Positions 1 through 5,676 of a stretch of 8,130 nt of DNA are shown here, in pieces (the stretch's first letter is position 1; each line of letters opens with the position of its first letter). The notes under the pieces are model-generated. The model ran no database searches. It saw only the letters and a program-made list of their open reading frames with translations, and was not told where the DNA came from. The DNA is from Verrucomicrobiota bacterium. Its GTDB lineage: Bacteria; Verrucomicrobiota; Verrucomicrobiia; Chthoniobacterales; UBA10450. The DNA is taken from NCBI GenBank assembly GCA_003219995.1, contig QHRC01000165.1, positions 12,833 to 20,962 of the forward strand. Reading direction: 5' to 3'. Both the position numbers and the translations under genes were made by a program.

Positions 1-415
1 TACCGACAAAGGCCAGCGCCACTGAGACCGACGTGACAAATGCATGCGAATAAATGTGCAACAGCCCGAAAAATGGCTGGAGCATTTGCGCCAGAAATTG
101 TTCGCCGATCCAGCCCAGCGCCAGACTCGCCAGGGTTATACCGAGCTGCGTCGCGGAAAGATAAGCGTCGAGATGGCCGCGGACATATTTGGCAAAGCTG
201 GCCCGCAAATTCCCCTCCTCCACCAGCGTATCGAGCTGACTCGCGCGCACTTTGACGATGGCAAATTCGCACGCAACGAAAAAACCGTTAAGCGCGACCA
301 GCGCCGCGATCACCGCCAGTTTCCCAATCACGATTCCGGGCGAATCCCAATGCGTCAGGGTCGCATCAGCAAGTGGATGCGTTGCCAAGGAAGCGAGTAG
401 CAAAAAAGGGATCAT
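1..415 (-). CDS. CNNM/DUF21-domain membrane protein (hemolysin C/CorC-like), 5' part only
   Basis: The reverse strand encodes 138 residues from ATG at 415 down to the window edge with no stop. A hydrophobic N-terminus ([11 protein letters not shown]) is followed by a membrane helix at about residues 29-52 ([20 protein letters not shown]). Then come [15 protein letters not shown] and [21 protein letters not shown] (about 85-105), which are the signature stretches of the CNNM (DUF21) transmembrane domain. Family members normally continue with paired CBS domains and a CorC/HlyC C-terminal domain, and have been linked to divalent-cation (Mg/Co) transport; those parts would lie upstream of position 1. 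The nearest in-frame upstream stop (TAG, 463-465) leaves 415 as the only ATG, with a weak AAGAAG in front. It follows rpsN on the same strand with about 65 nt between, occupied by a palindrome. Family assignment is firm; the transported ion is not inferable. Confidence 0.85.
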   Translation of the reverse strand, partial: MIPFLLLASLATHPLADATLTHWDSPGIVIGKLAVIAALVALNGFFVACEFAIVKVRASQLDTLVEEGNLRASFAKYVRGHLDAYLSATQLGITLASLALGWIGEQFLAQMLQPFFGLLHIYSHAFVTSVSVALAFVG

Positions 416-419
416 CTTC

Positions 420-478
420 TTGTAGCCACCAGCCTGTGGCCGGTTTCCATCGCACGTCGCACAACGACGTGGCTACAA
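420..478. repeat. Composite palindrome between rpsN and the CNNM gene
   Basis: The outer arms TTGTAGCCAC (420-429) and GTGGCTACAA (469-478) are perfect inverted repeats. Each arm also takes part in a local hairpin: GCCAC (425-429) with GTGGC (436-440), and CACGTCG (453-459) with CGACGTG (465-471) around the loop CACAA. The element fills the gap between the rpsN stop (481) and the CNNM start (415) and could act on the rpsN transcript end. No T-run follows the stem in the minus direction, so a canonical intrinsic terminator is not supported. Its layout resembles the palindromes at 3432-3485 and 4965-5139. Confidence 0.75.
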
Positions 479-480
479 TT

Positions 481-750
481 CTACCAGCTTGATTTCGTCA
501 CGCCAGGGATCAATCCCTGAGAGGCGAGCTCGCGAAAAGTGAGGCGCGAAACTTTAAACCGGCGAATGAAAGCGCGGCGGCGGCCGGTGACCTCGCAACG
601 ATTCACCACCCGCGTCGGGCTGGCATCGCGCGGCAGTTGCGCCAGACCGGCATAATCTTTCTTTGCCTTCAATTCCGCGCGCACGGCCGCGTATTTCTTG
701 ACCGTCGCGCGTTTACGCGCGTTACGATTGATCCAGGAGGTCTTGGCCAT
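481..750 (-). CDS. rpsN: 30S ribosomal protein S14, zinc-independent (C-minus) form
   Basis: This 89-residue protein starts [14 protein letters not shown] and contains [23 protein letters not shown], then [21 protein letters not shown] at the C-terminus. All are diagnostic of bacterial uS14, which binds 16S rRNA in the head of the 30S subunit. Only one cysteine (C52) is present, so the CxxC...CxxC zinc ribbon of the short C-plus form is absent. The length matches the 89-residue C-minus type rather than the 61-residue zinc form or the roughly 100-residue enterobacterial form. It is not flanked by rplE/rpsH as in the usual spc-type operon. It is divergent from the DUF2231 pair and followed by the CNNM gene. 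No good Shine-Dalgarno precedes the ATG (TTCCTTT-ATG). C-minus paralogues are Zur-regulated in some bacteria, but I see no convincing Zur box here. Whether this is the only S14 of the genome cannot be told. Confidence 0.97.
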   Translation of the reverse strand: MAKTSWINRNARKRATVKKYAAVRAELKAKKDYAGLAQLPRDASPTRVVNRCEVTGRRRAFIRRFKVSRLTFRELASQGLIPGVTKSSW

Positions 751-843
751 AAAGGAACGCGCAAGGTAACAAAGACCGGCCGATTTGCAACTCTGCTTCC
801 CCGGGCGGGGACGAGATTCTATCGAGCCGACGATAACTTCATC

Positions 844-872
844 GTTACAATAATCTGGAGTTACATTCTGGT
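844..872. repeat. Imperfect tandem direct repeat in the rpsN/DUF2231 divergent intergenic region
   Basis: GTTACAATAATCTGGA (844-859) is followed directly by GTTACATTCTGGT (860-872), an imperfect second copy three bases shorter. A related inverted motif, GATAAC, lies just upstream near 831-836. The position in a 154-nt divergent promoter region makes an operator plausible, but no regulator is identifiable and the repeat could be chance. I saw no convincing -35/-10 pair on either strand here. Confidence 0.3.
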
Positions 873-904
873 TCTAATTAAGTCTCTAGCAGCGATGAGT
901 TCCA

Positions 905-1423
905 ATGCTTCAAAAGGGGTGCGCAATTCCATCCTATGAAATGGCTGCTCAGTTTTCTGAAAGGAAACACGTGCCGATGGCAACGTGGCCGGGCGCGCTG
1001 ATCTTCGATCTCCTTTCGCAATGGAACATCGGCGGCAACGCCATGGTCCGGCTCTCTTTTTATGCGATCATTTTCGGACTGGCCGCCTCACTCTTGGCAA
1101 TACCGACTGGTCTGGTCGATTGGGCCGGGATCAAGAAAGAAAAACCGGCGTGGAAAATTGGGTTGTATCACATGGGGTTAAATCTGGCTGTCGCCTTGTT
1201 GTTCGCGATCAATCTCGGCTTACGCGTGCAAACGTTTCGCCTCGACGCAAAGGTCGCCGGCGCGCCATTACTGCTCTCGGCGATCGGCACGGTACTTCTA
1301 ATCGGTTCGGCCTATCTGGGCGGCATGATGGTTTATCAATACGGCATCAGCGTCGCGCGGATGTCGAAAAAGAAGTGGCGCAAAATCGCCGAGGCCGGCG
1401 GCGCAAATCTTCCACTAGAATAA
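905..1423 (+). CDS. DUF2231 membrane protein, N-terminus apparently frame-disrupted
   Basis: The frame reads 172 residues from ATG 905, with alternative ATGs at 941 and 977-980. It has about four hydrophobic segments: roughly 30-42, 49-72, 85-107 and 119-145. The PTGLVDWAGI, LYHMGLNL and SAYLGGMMVYQYGISV stretches match the adjacent Rieske-bearing gene (PGFVDYTDI, THMILNL, SGYLGGRLVYDEGISV), so the two are paralogues of the DUF2231 (COG4244-like) family. Their function is unknown. The usual N-terminal HPxHPxLVHFP motif is incomplete, with only HVPMATWP remaining. A second frame from ATG 936 encodes MKWLLSFLKGN, which looks like the paralogue's MLKDFLEGK. This suggests the true start was at 936 and that about 34 nt were lost near 967/968. 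The gene ends 9 nt before the next, so they are probably co-transcribed. It may be a damaged gene, an assembly error, or a functional variant starting at 905 or 941. Confidence 0.75.
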   Translation: MLQKGCAIPSYEMAAQFSERKHVPMATWPGALIFDLLSQWNIGGNAMVRLSFYAIIFGLAASLLAIPTGLVDWAGIKKEKPAWKIGLYHMGLNLAVALLFAINLGLRVQTFRLDAKVAGAPLLLSAIGTVLLIGSAYLGGMMVYQYGISVARMSKKKWRKIAEAGGANLPLE

Positions 1424-1432
1424 GAAACAGCG

Positions 1433-2293
1433 ATGCTAAAAGATTTTCTCGAAGGTAAACCGTTGCGGCATCCGGTGCATCCGATGCTGGTCCATTTTCC
1501 AATCGGGCTGTTTATCCTCAGCTTGATACTCGATCTGGCCAGTCTCGCCTTTCCGTCGGTGCCGAACCTGGTGCGCGATTCGTTTTACGCCATGCTTGTG
1601 GGAATTATCACCGCGCTGATCGCCGCCGTACCCGGCTTCGTCGATTACACCGATATCCGCAGCGATCATCCCGCCAAACGCACCGCGACGACGCACATGA
1701 TTTTGAATCTTCTCGTCGTCGCACTTTACGGAATCAATCTGGGCATTCGCTCGTCAATGCTCGCCGATTTCAAAATTCCGCTGCTGCCGTTGATTCTGTC
1801 GCTGGTCGGTGTCGCGCTTCTCTCCGCTTCCGGTTATCTGGGCGGCCGTCTCGTTTACGACGAGGGCATCAGCGTCGGCCGACATAAACGGCGCACGCCA
1901 ACACCGGAAGATACGCTTCATCTTTCCACGGCGGGTTTCACTTCGAGCGAAAAATCCGATGTCGTCTTCGTTCCAGTTCCCGAAGCGGAACGCCTGCAAG
2001 ATAGAGAAACATTACGCGTCGAGCTTGAGGATCAGGTCATCGCGATCGCCAAGATCGACAATCGCTTTTACGGCTTCCAGGAATTCTGCACGCATCGCTT
2101 CGGTCCGCTGTCCGAAGGCGGTTTCGAGGGCTTCAATGTGGAATGCCCATGGCACAACTCCTGTTTCGATGTGCGCACCGGCAAAGTCACCCACGGACCG
2201 GCCACGGTGGATCTGAAAATATTCAAAGTGGAAATGCGCGACGGCAAAGTCTGCATCGGCCTCCCGCGCAAAGATCGGAAACCTAACGCTTAA
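1433..2293 (+). CDS. DUF2231 membrane domain fused to a Rieske [2Fe-2S] domain
   Basis: This 286-residue protein has two parts. Residues 1-150 form a DUF2231 module: HPVHPMLVHFPIGLF at about 13-27, helices near 22-42, 51-70, 87-105 and 115-142, and YLGGRLVYDEGISVG closing the domain. Residues about 178-278 form a Rieske domain with the cluster ligands C219-T-H221 and C238-P-W-H241 separated by 16 residues. The two extra disulphide cysteines of bc1-type Rieske proteins are not apparent, so it resembles the ferredoxin type found in oxygenase systems. The charged segment HKRRTPTPED (151-160) links membrane and soluble parts and by the positive-inside rule suggests a cytoplasmic Rieske domain. 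The role is inferred as membrane-anchored electron transfer; the partner is unknown. It lies directly downstream of its DUF2231-only paralogue, without a clear Shine-Dalgarno. It converges on the LptF/LptG gene, leaving only 5 nt between stops. Confidence 0.92.
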   Translation: MLKDFLEGKPLRHPVHPMLVHFPIGLFILSLILDLASLAFPSVPNLVRDSFYAMLVGIITALIAAVPGFVDYTDIRSDHPAKRTATTHMILNLLVVALYGINLGIRSSMLADFKIPLLPLILSLVGVALLSASGYLGGRLVYDEGISVGRHKRRTPTPEDTLHLSTAGFTSSEKSDVVFVPVPEAERLQDRETLRVELEDQVIAIAKIDNRFYGFQEFCTHRFGPLSEGGFEGFNVECPWHNSCFDVRTGKVTHGPATVDLKIFKVEMRDGKVCIGLPRKDRKPNA

Positions 2294-2298
2294 GAACT

Positions 2299-3405
2299 CT
2301 ACTGCTTGCTCAATCTCCGAAAAAGGAACGCGCCGAGCACGAGAAAGAGCACGTTCGGAAACCAAACCAGCAATTCCGGATGCACGTGCGGATTGGAACG
2401 CAACGTGTCGGCGATGATGACAAACAGGAAATAGGAGACGGCGACGATCAATCCCATGGCAAAGCCGATCGAAGTTTCGCGCCGGTGCGCGGTCACGCCC
2501 AGCGGCACGCCAATTAGCGCAAAAGCCATGCATGAAAACGGAAAAGAAAACCGTTTGTTGATTTCGGTGCGGCTGGCACTGCGTTCCCGTGTGCTGGCGC
2601 TTTTCAATTGCTCGAGAAGTTGTTCGATCGACAAGGCGGAACGGCTCGGCCGTTTTTTTTGCTTCTCGTAAAGCTCTTCCAGACTGATCGGCAGCGTCCC
2701 TTCAGTCATGTTGATTCCATCGCGCATCTTCCGCAGGTCCAATGGGTCCTTTTCATCGCGCTGTTGAAAACGCGCCTGATAAAGGTGCATTAAGATTCGT
2801 TTATTCGGCAGATCGGCCTCAAGCATTCCGGAGCGCGCATAGGTCACTTTTAGGGGCAGCGACCCCTGGCCCATTTCAAAAACAATGATGTTCTCGAGCT
2901 GATTTCCTTCTTTTTTGCCGACGTAAATCTTTCTCCCTGGAAACTCATCGATCACCTGGTCGCTGCCGAAAAGCGCCATCGGATCGCGCGTGGCCAGATC
3001 GAAAATCGTGCTCCGCAATTTTTCCTGCGCCGCCGGCGCCACCTGCACGTTGAGCCAGAGGCAAATCGCGGTGCTGACGAGCGCGATCGCAGCCAGTGGA
3101 ATGCAAACGCGCGAAACGCTCACGCCGTTCGAGCGCAGCGCGATCAATTCGTTGTCCGCCGAGAGGCGGCCAAAGACGAGCAGGATCGCGGTCAATAACC
3201 CCCACGGGATCGTAAAAATGAGAGAGAACGGCAGCACATAAGCGATGAAGCTAAGCAGATATTCCAGTGGCACGTCATGATTCACGAGCAACGGGAGCAG
3301 CTTGCGAAAAATGTTGCCCACCACCAGAACGAGACTCAGCACCGCGATGGCAAAGAGCACATTCACGATCAATTCGCGGCTAACGAACTTGTCGATCAAT
3401 TTCAT
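2299..3405 (-). CDS. LptF/LptG (YjgP/YjgQ) family permease
   Basis: The product is 368 residues if started at ATG 3405 (MKLIDKFVSRELIVNVLF), the usual length for this family. There are membrane helices near the N-terminus (about 13-35, 46-80 and 95-120, counted from that start), then a large periplasmic-type beta region, then three C-terminal helices ending FLFRRLSKQ. GRLSADNELIALRSNGVS after the second or third helix is the typical LptF/G cytoplasmic motif that couples to the LptB ATPase. The family forms the inner-membrane LptB2FG complex that extracts lipopolysaccharide and passes it to LptC/A/D. LptF and LptG cannot be told apart here. The open frame extends to an ATG at 3459, but those 18 extra codons lie largely inside the 3432-3485 palindrome and have no family resemblance, so 3405 is preferred. 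It is a single gene in this window with no partner permease beside it. Confidence 0.93.
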   Translation of the reverse strand: MKLIDKFVSRELIVNVLFAIAVLSLVLVVGNIFRKLLPLLVNHDVPLEYLLSFIAYVLPFSLIFTIPWGLLTAILLVFGRLSADNELIALRSNGVSVSRVCIPLAAIALVSTAICLWLNVQVAPAAQEKLRSTIFDLATRDPMALFGSDQVIDEFPGRKIYVGKKEGNQLENIIVFEMGQGSLPLKVTYARSGMLEADLPNKRILMHLYQARFQQRDEKDPLDLRKMRDGINMTEGTLPISLEELYEKQKKRPSRSALSIEQLLEQLKSASTRERSASRTEINKRFSFPFSCMAFALIGVPLGVTAHRRETSIGFAMGLIVAVSYFLFVIIADTLRSNPHVHPELLVWFPNVLFLVLGAFLFRRLSKQ

Positions 3406-3431
3406 TCTCGATGCATAAATTAGCACATATC

Positions 3432-3485
3432 GGTAGGGACGCCGCGCTGCGGCGTCCACGTTCAGCGCAGCGCGCTGTCCCTACC
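3432..3485. repeat. Composite palindrome in the divergent lptF/G-halogenase intergenic region
   Basis: The outer arms GGTAGGGAC (3432-3440) and GTCCCTACC (3477-3485) are perfect complements. Inside are two perfect hairpins: GGACGCCGC (3437-3445) with GCGGCGTCC (3449-3457) around a GCT loop, and CAGCGC (3463-3468) with GCGCTG (3472-3477) around an AGC loop. Both hairpins reuse or touch the outer arms, so an extended or a two-hairpin form is possible. It lies between divergent starts at 3405 and 3519 and would be transcribed in either 5' leader. A REP/MITE-like dispersed repeat is likely; copy number cannot be judged from this window. Confidence 0.8.
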
Positions 3486-3518
3486 AAAATCTGTAGAATT
3501 TGCTAACATGATCGGCGG

Positions 3519-4952
3519 ATGAAGATCGACCCGCTTCCGCGCCCGCAGGACAGCCATTTCTATGAAATAACTGGGTCGTCCAGCTCCTTCAGTTGGGTTG
3601 CTGCGGTCAAGAGTTGGTTTCGATCGAAGGAGCTGCCCGCCAGCGGTGGGTTCGGCGACATCTATGACGTCGCGATCATCGGTGGGGGACCGGCCGGCAG
3701 CACCGCTGCAACCCTCCTGGCGCGCGCTGGACGCAGGGTGATTGTTTTCGAGCGCGAGAATTTTCCGCGCTTCCACATCGGCGAGTCGCTCCTGCCTTTC
3801 AGTATGAAGGCATTCACGCGCATGGATCTGCATGAAAAAATTCTGCGCGCGGGGTTTATGAAAAAATTTGGCGGTGAAATGTTCGGCTCCTGCTCCGAGA
3901 TAGGAAATAAATTTTATTTCAAGGACGCATATCGCTCGCAAACCGAGCATGCCTATCAAGTGACGCGCGCCGATTTCGACAAGCTGTTGCTCGATCATTC
4001 GGCAGAAAACGGTGCTGAAGTACATGAACACGCGATGGTCGAGGCCGTGACCTTCTCGAATGAACATGTCGATCTTAGCATCAAGCGGAACGGCTCTTCT
4101 CAAGCCGTCCGTGCTCGCTACCTGATCGATGCCAGCGGACGCAATTCGGTCCTTGGCACCAAGCTTGGAATTAAGAAGACGTATGATCATTTGCAGAAAT
4201 TGTCGATCTTCGCGCATTACGACGACGTTTCGCGCGCGGAAGGAATCGATGGGACGCTGACAGCGTTGATCCGCGGAATCGATCGCTGGTTTTGGATTAT
4301 TCCGCTCACAGCAAAGCGGACCAGCATCGGCGTCGTGCTCGATAACGACACGTTTCGCAAATCGAAATTGAGCGCGGAAGATTTTCTCGAACAAACCCTG
4401 GCCGAACAACCGATCATCGCCAAACGGATGACGAACGCGCGACGCGTGTCGAAAGTCTATGTTGCCACGGATTTTTCCTATCGGAGCACAAAACTTCATG
4501 GCGACCGCTGGCTGCTCGCGGGCGACGCCGCCGGATTCATCGACCCGATTTTTAGCAGCGGCGTTTTTCTCGCTGTCTTCAGCGGCGAACAATGCGCCGA
4601 CGCTCTAAATGAAGTTCTCGATCGTCCGCGCAAAGCGCGGCGACTTTTCCCGCGCTACGAACGGACGGTCAACCGCGCGATGGATATTTATCTGCGCTTC
4701 GTCAATGCCTGGTACACGAAGGAATTTATCGAAATTTTTTTGGCGCCGCGTGACGTGTTCGGTCTTCCGCCGGCAGTGAACGCGGTGCTTGGCGGAAACA
4801 TTGGCAATAGTTTTGCCATCCGCTGGCGCATGTGGGTCTTTTATTTTCTTGTCTGGTTGCAAAAACATTACGCGATCGTTCCACGACTCACGCTCGTGCC
4901 GAAAAAAGAAGACGCCGCGGACATGGTAACTTCTGAAACTGCGTCCGCGTGA
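3519..4952 (+). CDS. Flavin-dependent halogenase-like FAD oxidoreductase
   Basis: This 477-residue protein has an FAD-binding Rossmann motif VAIIGGGPAGST (about 51-62), the PRFHIGESLLP motif (83-93), W257-F-W259-I-I261-P262 matching the WxWxIP fingerprint of flavin-dependent halogenases, and WLLAGDAAGFIDPIFSSG (331-348), the second flavin-contact GD motif. Such enzymes use reduced FAD, O2 and halide, often on carrier-bound or aromatic substrates. Many relatives in aryl polyene clusters have no proven halogenase activity and may be other monooxygenases or reductases. A lysine (K97) follows GESLLP by a few residues, but I cannot assign it as the catalytic lysine. About 48 residues precede the Rossmann fold, an extension unusual for the family, with no internal ATG. 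A hydrophobic, aromatic C-terminal stretch (about 436-450) may associate with membranes. A TAGAAT at 3494-3499 is a possible -10 without a convincing -35. It is followed by the lipoprotein and MMPL exporter on the same strand. Confidence 0.88.
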   Translation: MKIDPLPRPQDSHFYEITGSSSSFSWVAAVKSWFRSKELPASGGFGDIYDVAIIGGGPAGSTAATLLARAGRRVIVFERENFPRFHIGESLLPFSMKAFTRMDLHEKILRAGFMKKFGGEMFGSCSEIGNKFYFKDAYRSQTEHAYQVTRADFDKLLLDHSAENGAEVHEHAMVEAVTFSNEHVDLSIKRNGSSQAVRARYLIDASGRNSVLGTKLGIKKTYDHLQKLSIFAHYDDVSRAEGIDGTLTALIRGIDRWFWIIPLTAKRTSIGVVLDNDTFRKSKLSAEDFLEQTLAEQPIIAKRMTNARRVSKVYVATDFSYRSTKLHGDRWLLAGDAAGFIDPIFSSGVFLAVFSGEQCADALNEVLDRPRKARRLFPRYERTVNRAMDIYLRFVNAWYTKEFIEIFLAPRDVFGLPPAVNAVLGGNIGNSFAIRWRMWVFYFLVWLQKHYAIVPRLTLVPKKEDAADMVTSETASA

Positions 4953-4964
4953 AAGAAACTGGAG

Positions 4965-5139
4965 GCGGCGTGCAGGACTCGCGGTTCTGGGGAGCGCATG
5001 CGCGTCGCGTGCTGTTTCCGGCGCCCTCGCCGGGAAATCTTACGCGTTGGAGAATCTCACCGGCGTTCGTTGTGCATTCGGCGAGGCGCCGAATGTTGCA
5101 CGCGAGGGCGCGTGCGCTCCCCAGAATGCAGCACGCCGC
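4965..5139. repeat. Large nested palindromic element (four hairpins inside an outer stem)
   Basis: The outer arms TTCTGGGGAGCGCA (4985-4998) and TGCGCTCCCCAGAA (5113-5126) pair perfectly over 14 bp. They extend imperfectly outward through GCGGCGTGC (4965-4973) and GCACGCCGC (5131-5139). Inside, in order, are GCATGCG/CGCGTGC (4996-5012, one G.T pair), TTTCCGGCG/CGCCGGGAAA (5015-5037, one bulge), CATTCGGCG/CGCCGAATG (5075-5095, perfect 9 bp) and GCACGCG/CGCGTGC (5098-5115, perfect). The outer arms continue into the first and last hairpins, so the DNA or RNA could fold into a cloverleaf or cruciform. It sits between the halogenase-like gene and the lipoprotein, overlapping the latter's likely start region. 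A non-autonomous mobile repeat or a processed RNA structure are both possible. Confidence 0.85.
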
Positions 5140-5632
5140 GCGTAGGTTCGGGAGACGTGACGGCGCGTGTCCCTCCAAATTATGTTTTTTGTACGTGATA
5201 ATCGCCGCGCTCGCGATGGTCGATCTAACGGGCTGCGCCACAACCTCTTCGCACCAATTCACCGAACCAGCTGGCGACTGGCAGATGCGCAATGGACAAC
5301 TTCTTTATCGCAACGCGAAAACGACCCTCATCGGCGAAGTGCTCGTTCGCTATTCCAAAAACGGCGATTTCGATTTGACGTTCTCAAAAGGGGCCGGCGT
5401 GATACTTTTGGCGCTGCGGCAAGACAATTCCTTCGCCGAAATAAAAGGTCCGCTTGTGCGCGGTGGCTGGTCGGGCCAAGTCGAACAAGCGCCGCAACGA
5501 TTGCGAAGCTGGCTTGATTTGCGTGAGAAATTAATCCACGCGCTCGCCACAGCGAGTCCGTCCGGTGGCGGACAAAATCGACGCGTAGTGCATTACGCCG
5601 CTCGCACGGAAACTTTTCTCTTCCGCTTTTGA
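5126..5632 (+). CDS. Small predicted lipoprotein of unknown function
   Basis: From ATG 5126 this gives 168 residues. The N-terminus has an arginine-rich n-region, a hydrophobic stretch (KLCFLYVIIAALAMVD, about 18-33) and an L-T-G-C lipobox with the lipidated cysteine at residue 37. The mature part of about 132 residues is soluble, with GQLLYRNAKTTLIGEVLVRY, DFDLTFSKGAGVILLALRQD and a WSGQ...LRSWLDLREKL segment. This recalls beta-rich LolA/LolB-like lipoproteins, but I do not recognise a specific family. The open frame reaches back to GTG 4949, overlapping the previous stop, but that part is the palindromic element and is probably not translated. ATG 5126 uses the last base of the repeat arm; TTG 5189 or GTG 5195 are alternatives that would shorten the signal peptide too far. 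It lies 44 nt before the MMPL exporter, suggesting a joint envelope or export role. Confidence 0.72.
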   Translation: MQHAARRFGRRDGACPSKLCFLYVIIAALAMVDLTGCATTSSHQFTEPAGDWQMRNGQLLYRNAKTTLIGEVLVRYSKNGDFDLTFSKGAGVILLALRQDNSFAEIKGPLVRGGWSGQVEQAPQRLRSWLDLREKLIHALATASPSGGGQNRRVVHYAARTETFLFRF

Positions 5633-5676
5633 CCCGCGAGGGTTGAAACGCGACCGTCGCGGTCTCGAATCAAAAT

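Noticed and set aside
44..400. Plus-strand open frames over the first 400 bases
   Set aside because: The minus strand carries an unmistakable CNNM domain over the same bases.
453..471. Intrinsic terminator for rpsN
   Set aside because: A perfect 7-bp stem is present but no T-run follows in the minus direction, and the stem is part of a larger palindrome.
799..810. CCCC-GGGC-GGGG palindrome as a terminator or regulator site
   Set aside because: It is a short GC-only stem with no T-run or flanking symmetry, and is likely to arise by chance in GC-rich DNA.
3462..4592. Long minus-strand open frame (376 codons) antisense to the halogenase-like gene
   Set aside because: The plus-strand frame has clear FAD and halogenase motifs. 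The antisense product has no recognisable domain and is charged and low in hydrophobic pattern, as expected of a codon-bias shadow.
4949..5125. GTG start at 4949 for the lipoprotein, overlapping the previous stop codon
   Set aside because: It would translate the whole palindromic element into an arginine-rich tail before the signal peptide, which is incompatible with lipoprotein export; a start near 5126 fits better.
5652..5664. GACCG-TCG-CGGTC hairpin between the lipoprotein and exporter genes
   Set aside because: Only a 5-bp stem with no T-run; too weak to call a terminator or regulatory structure.
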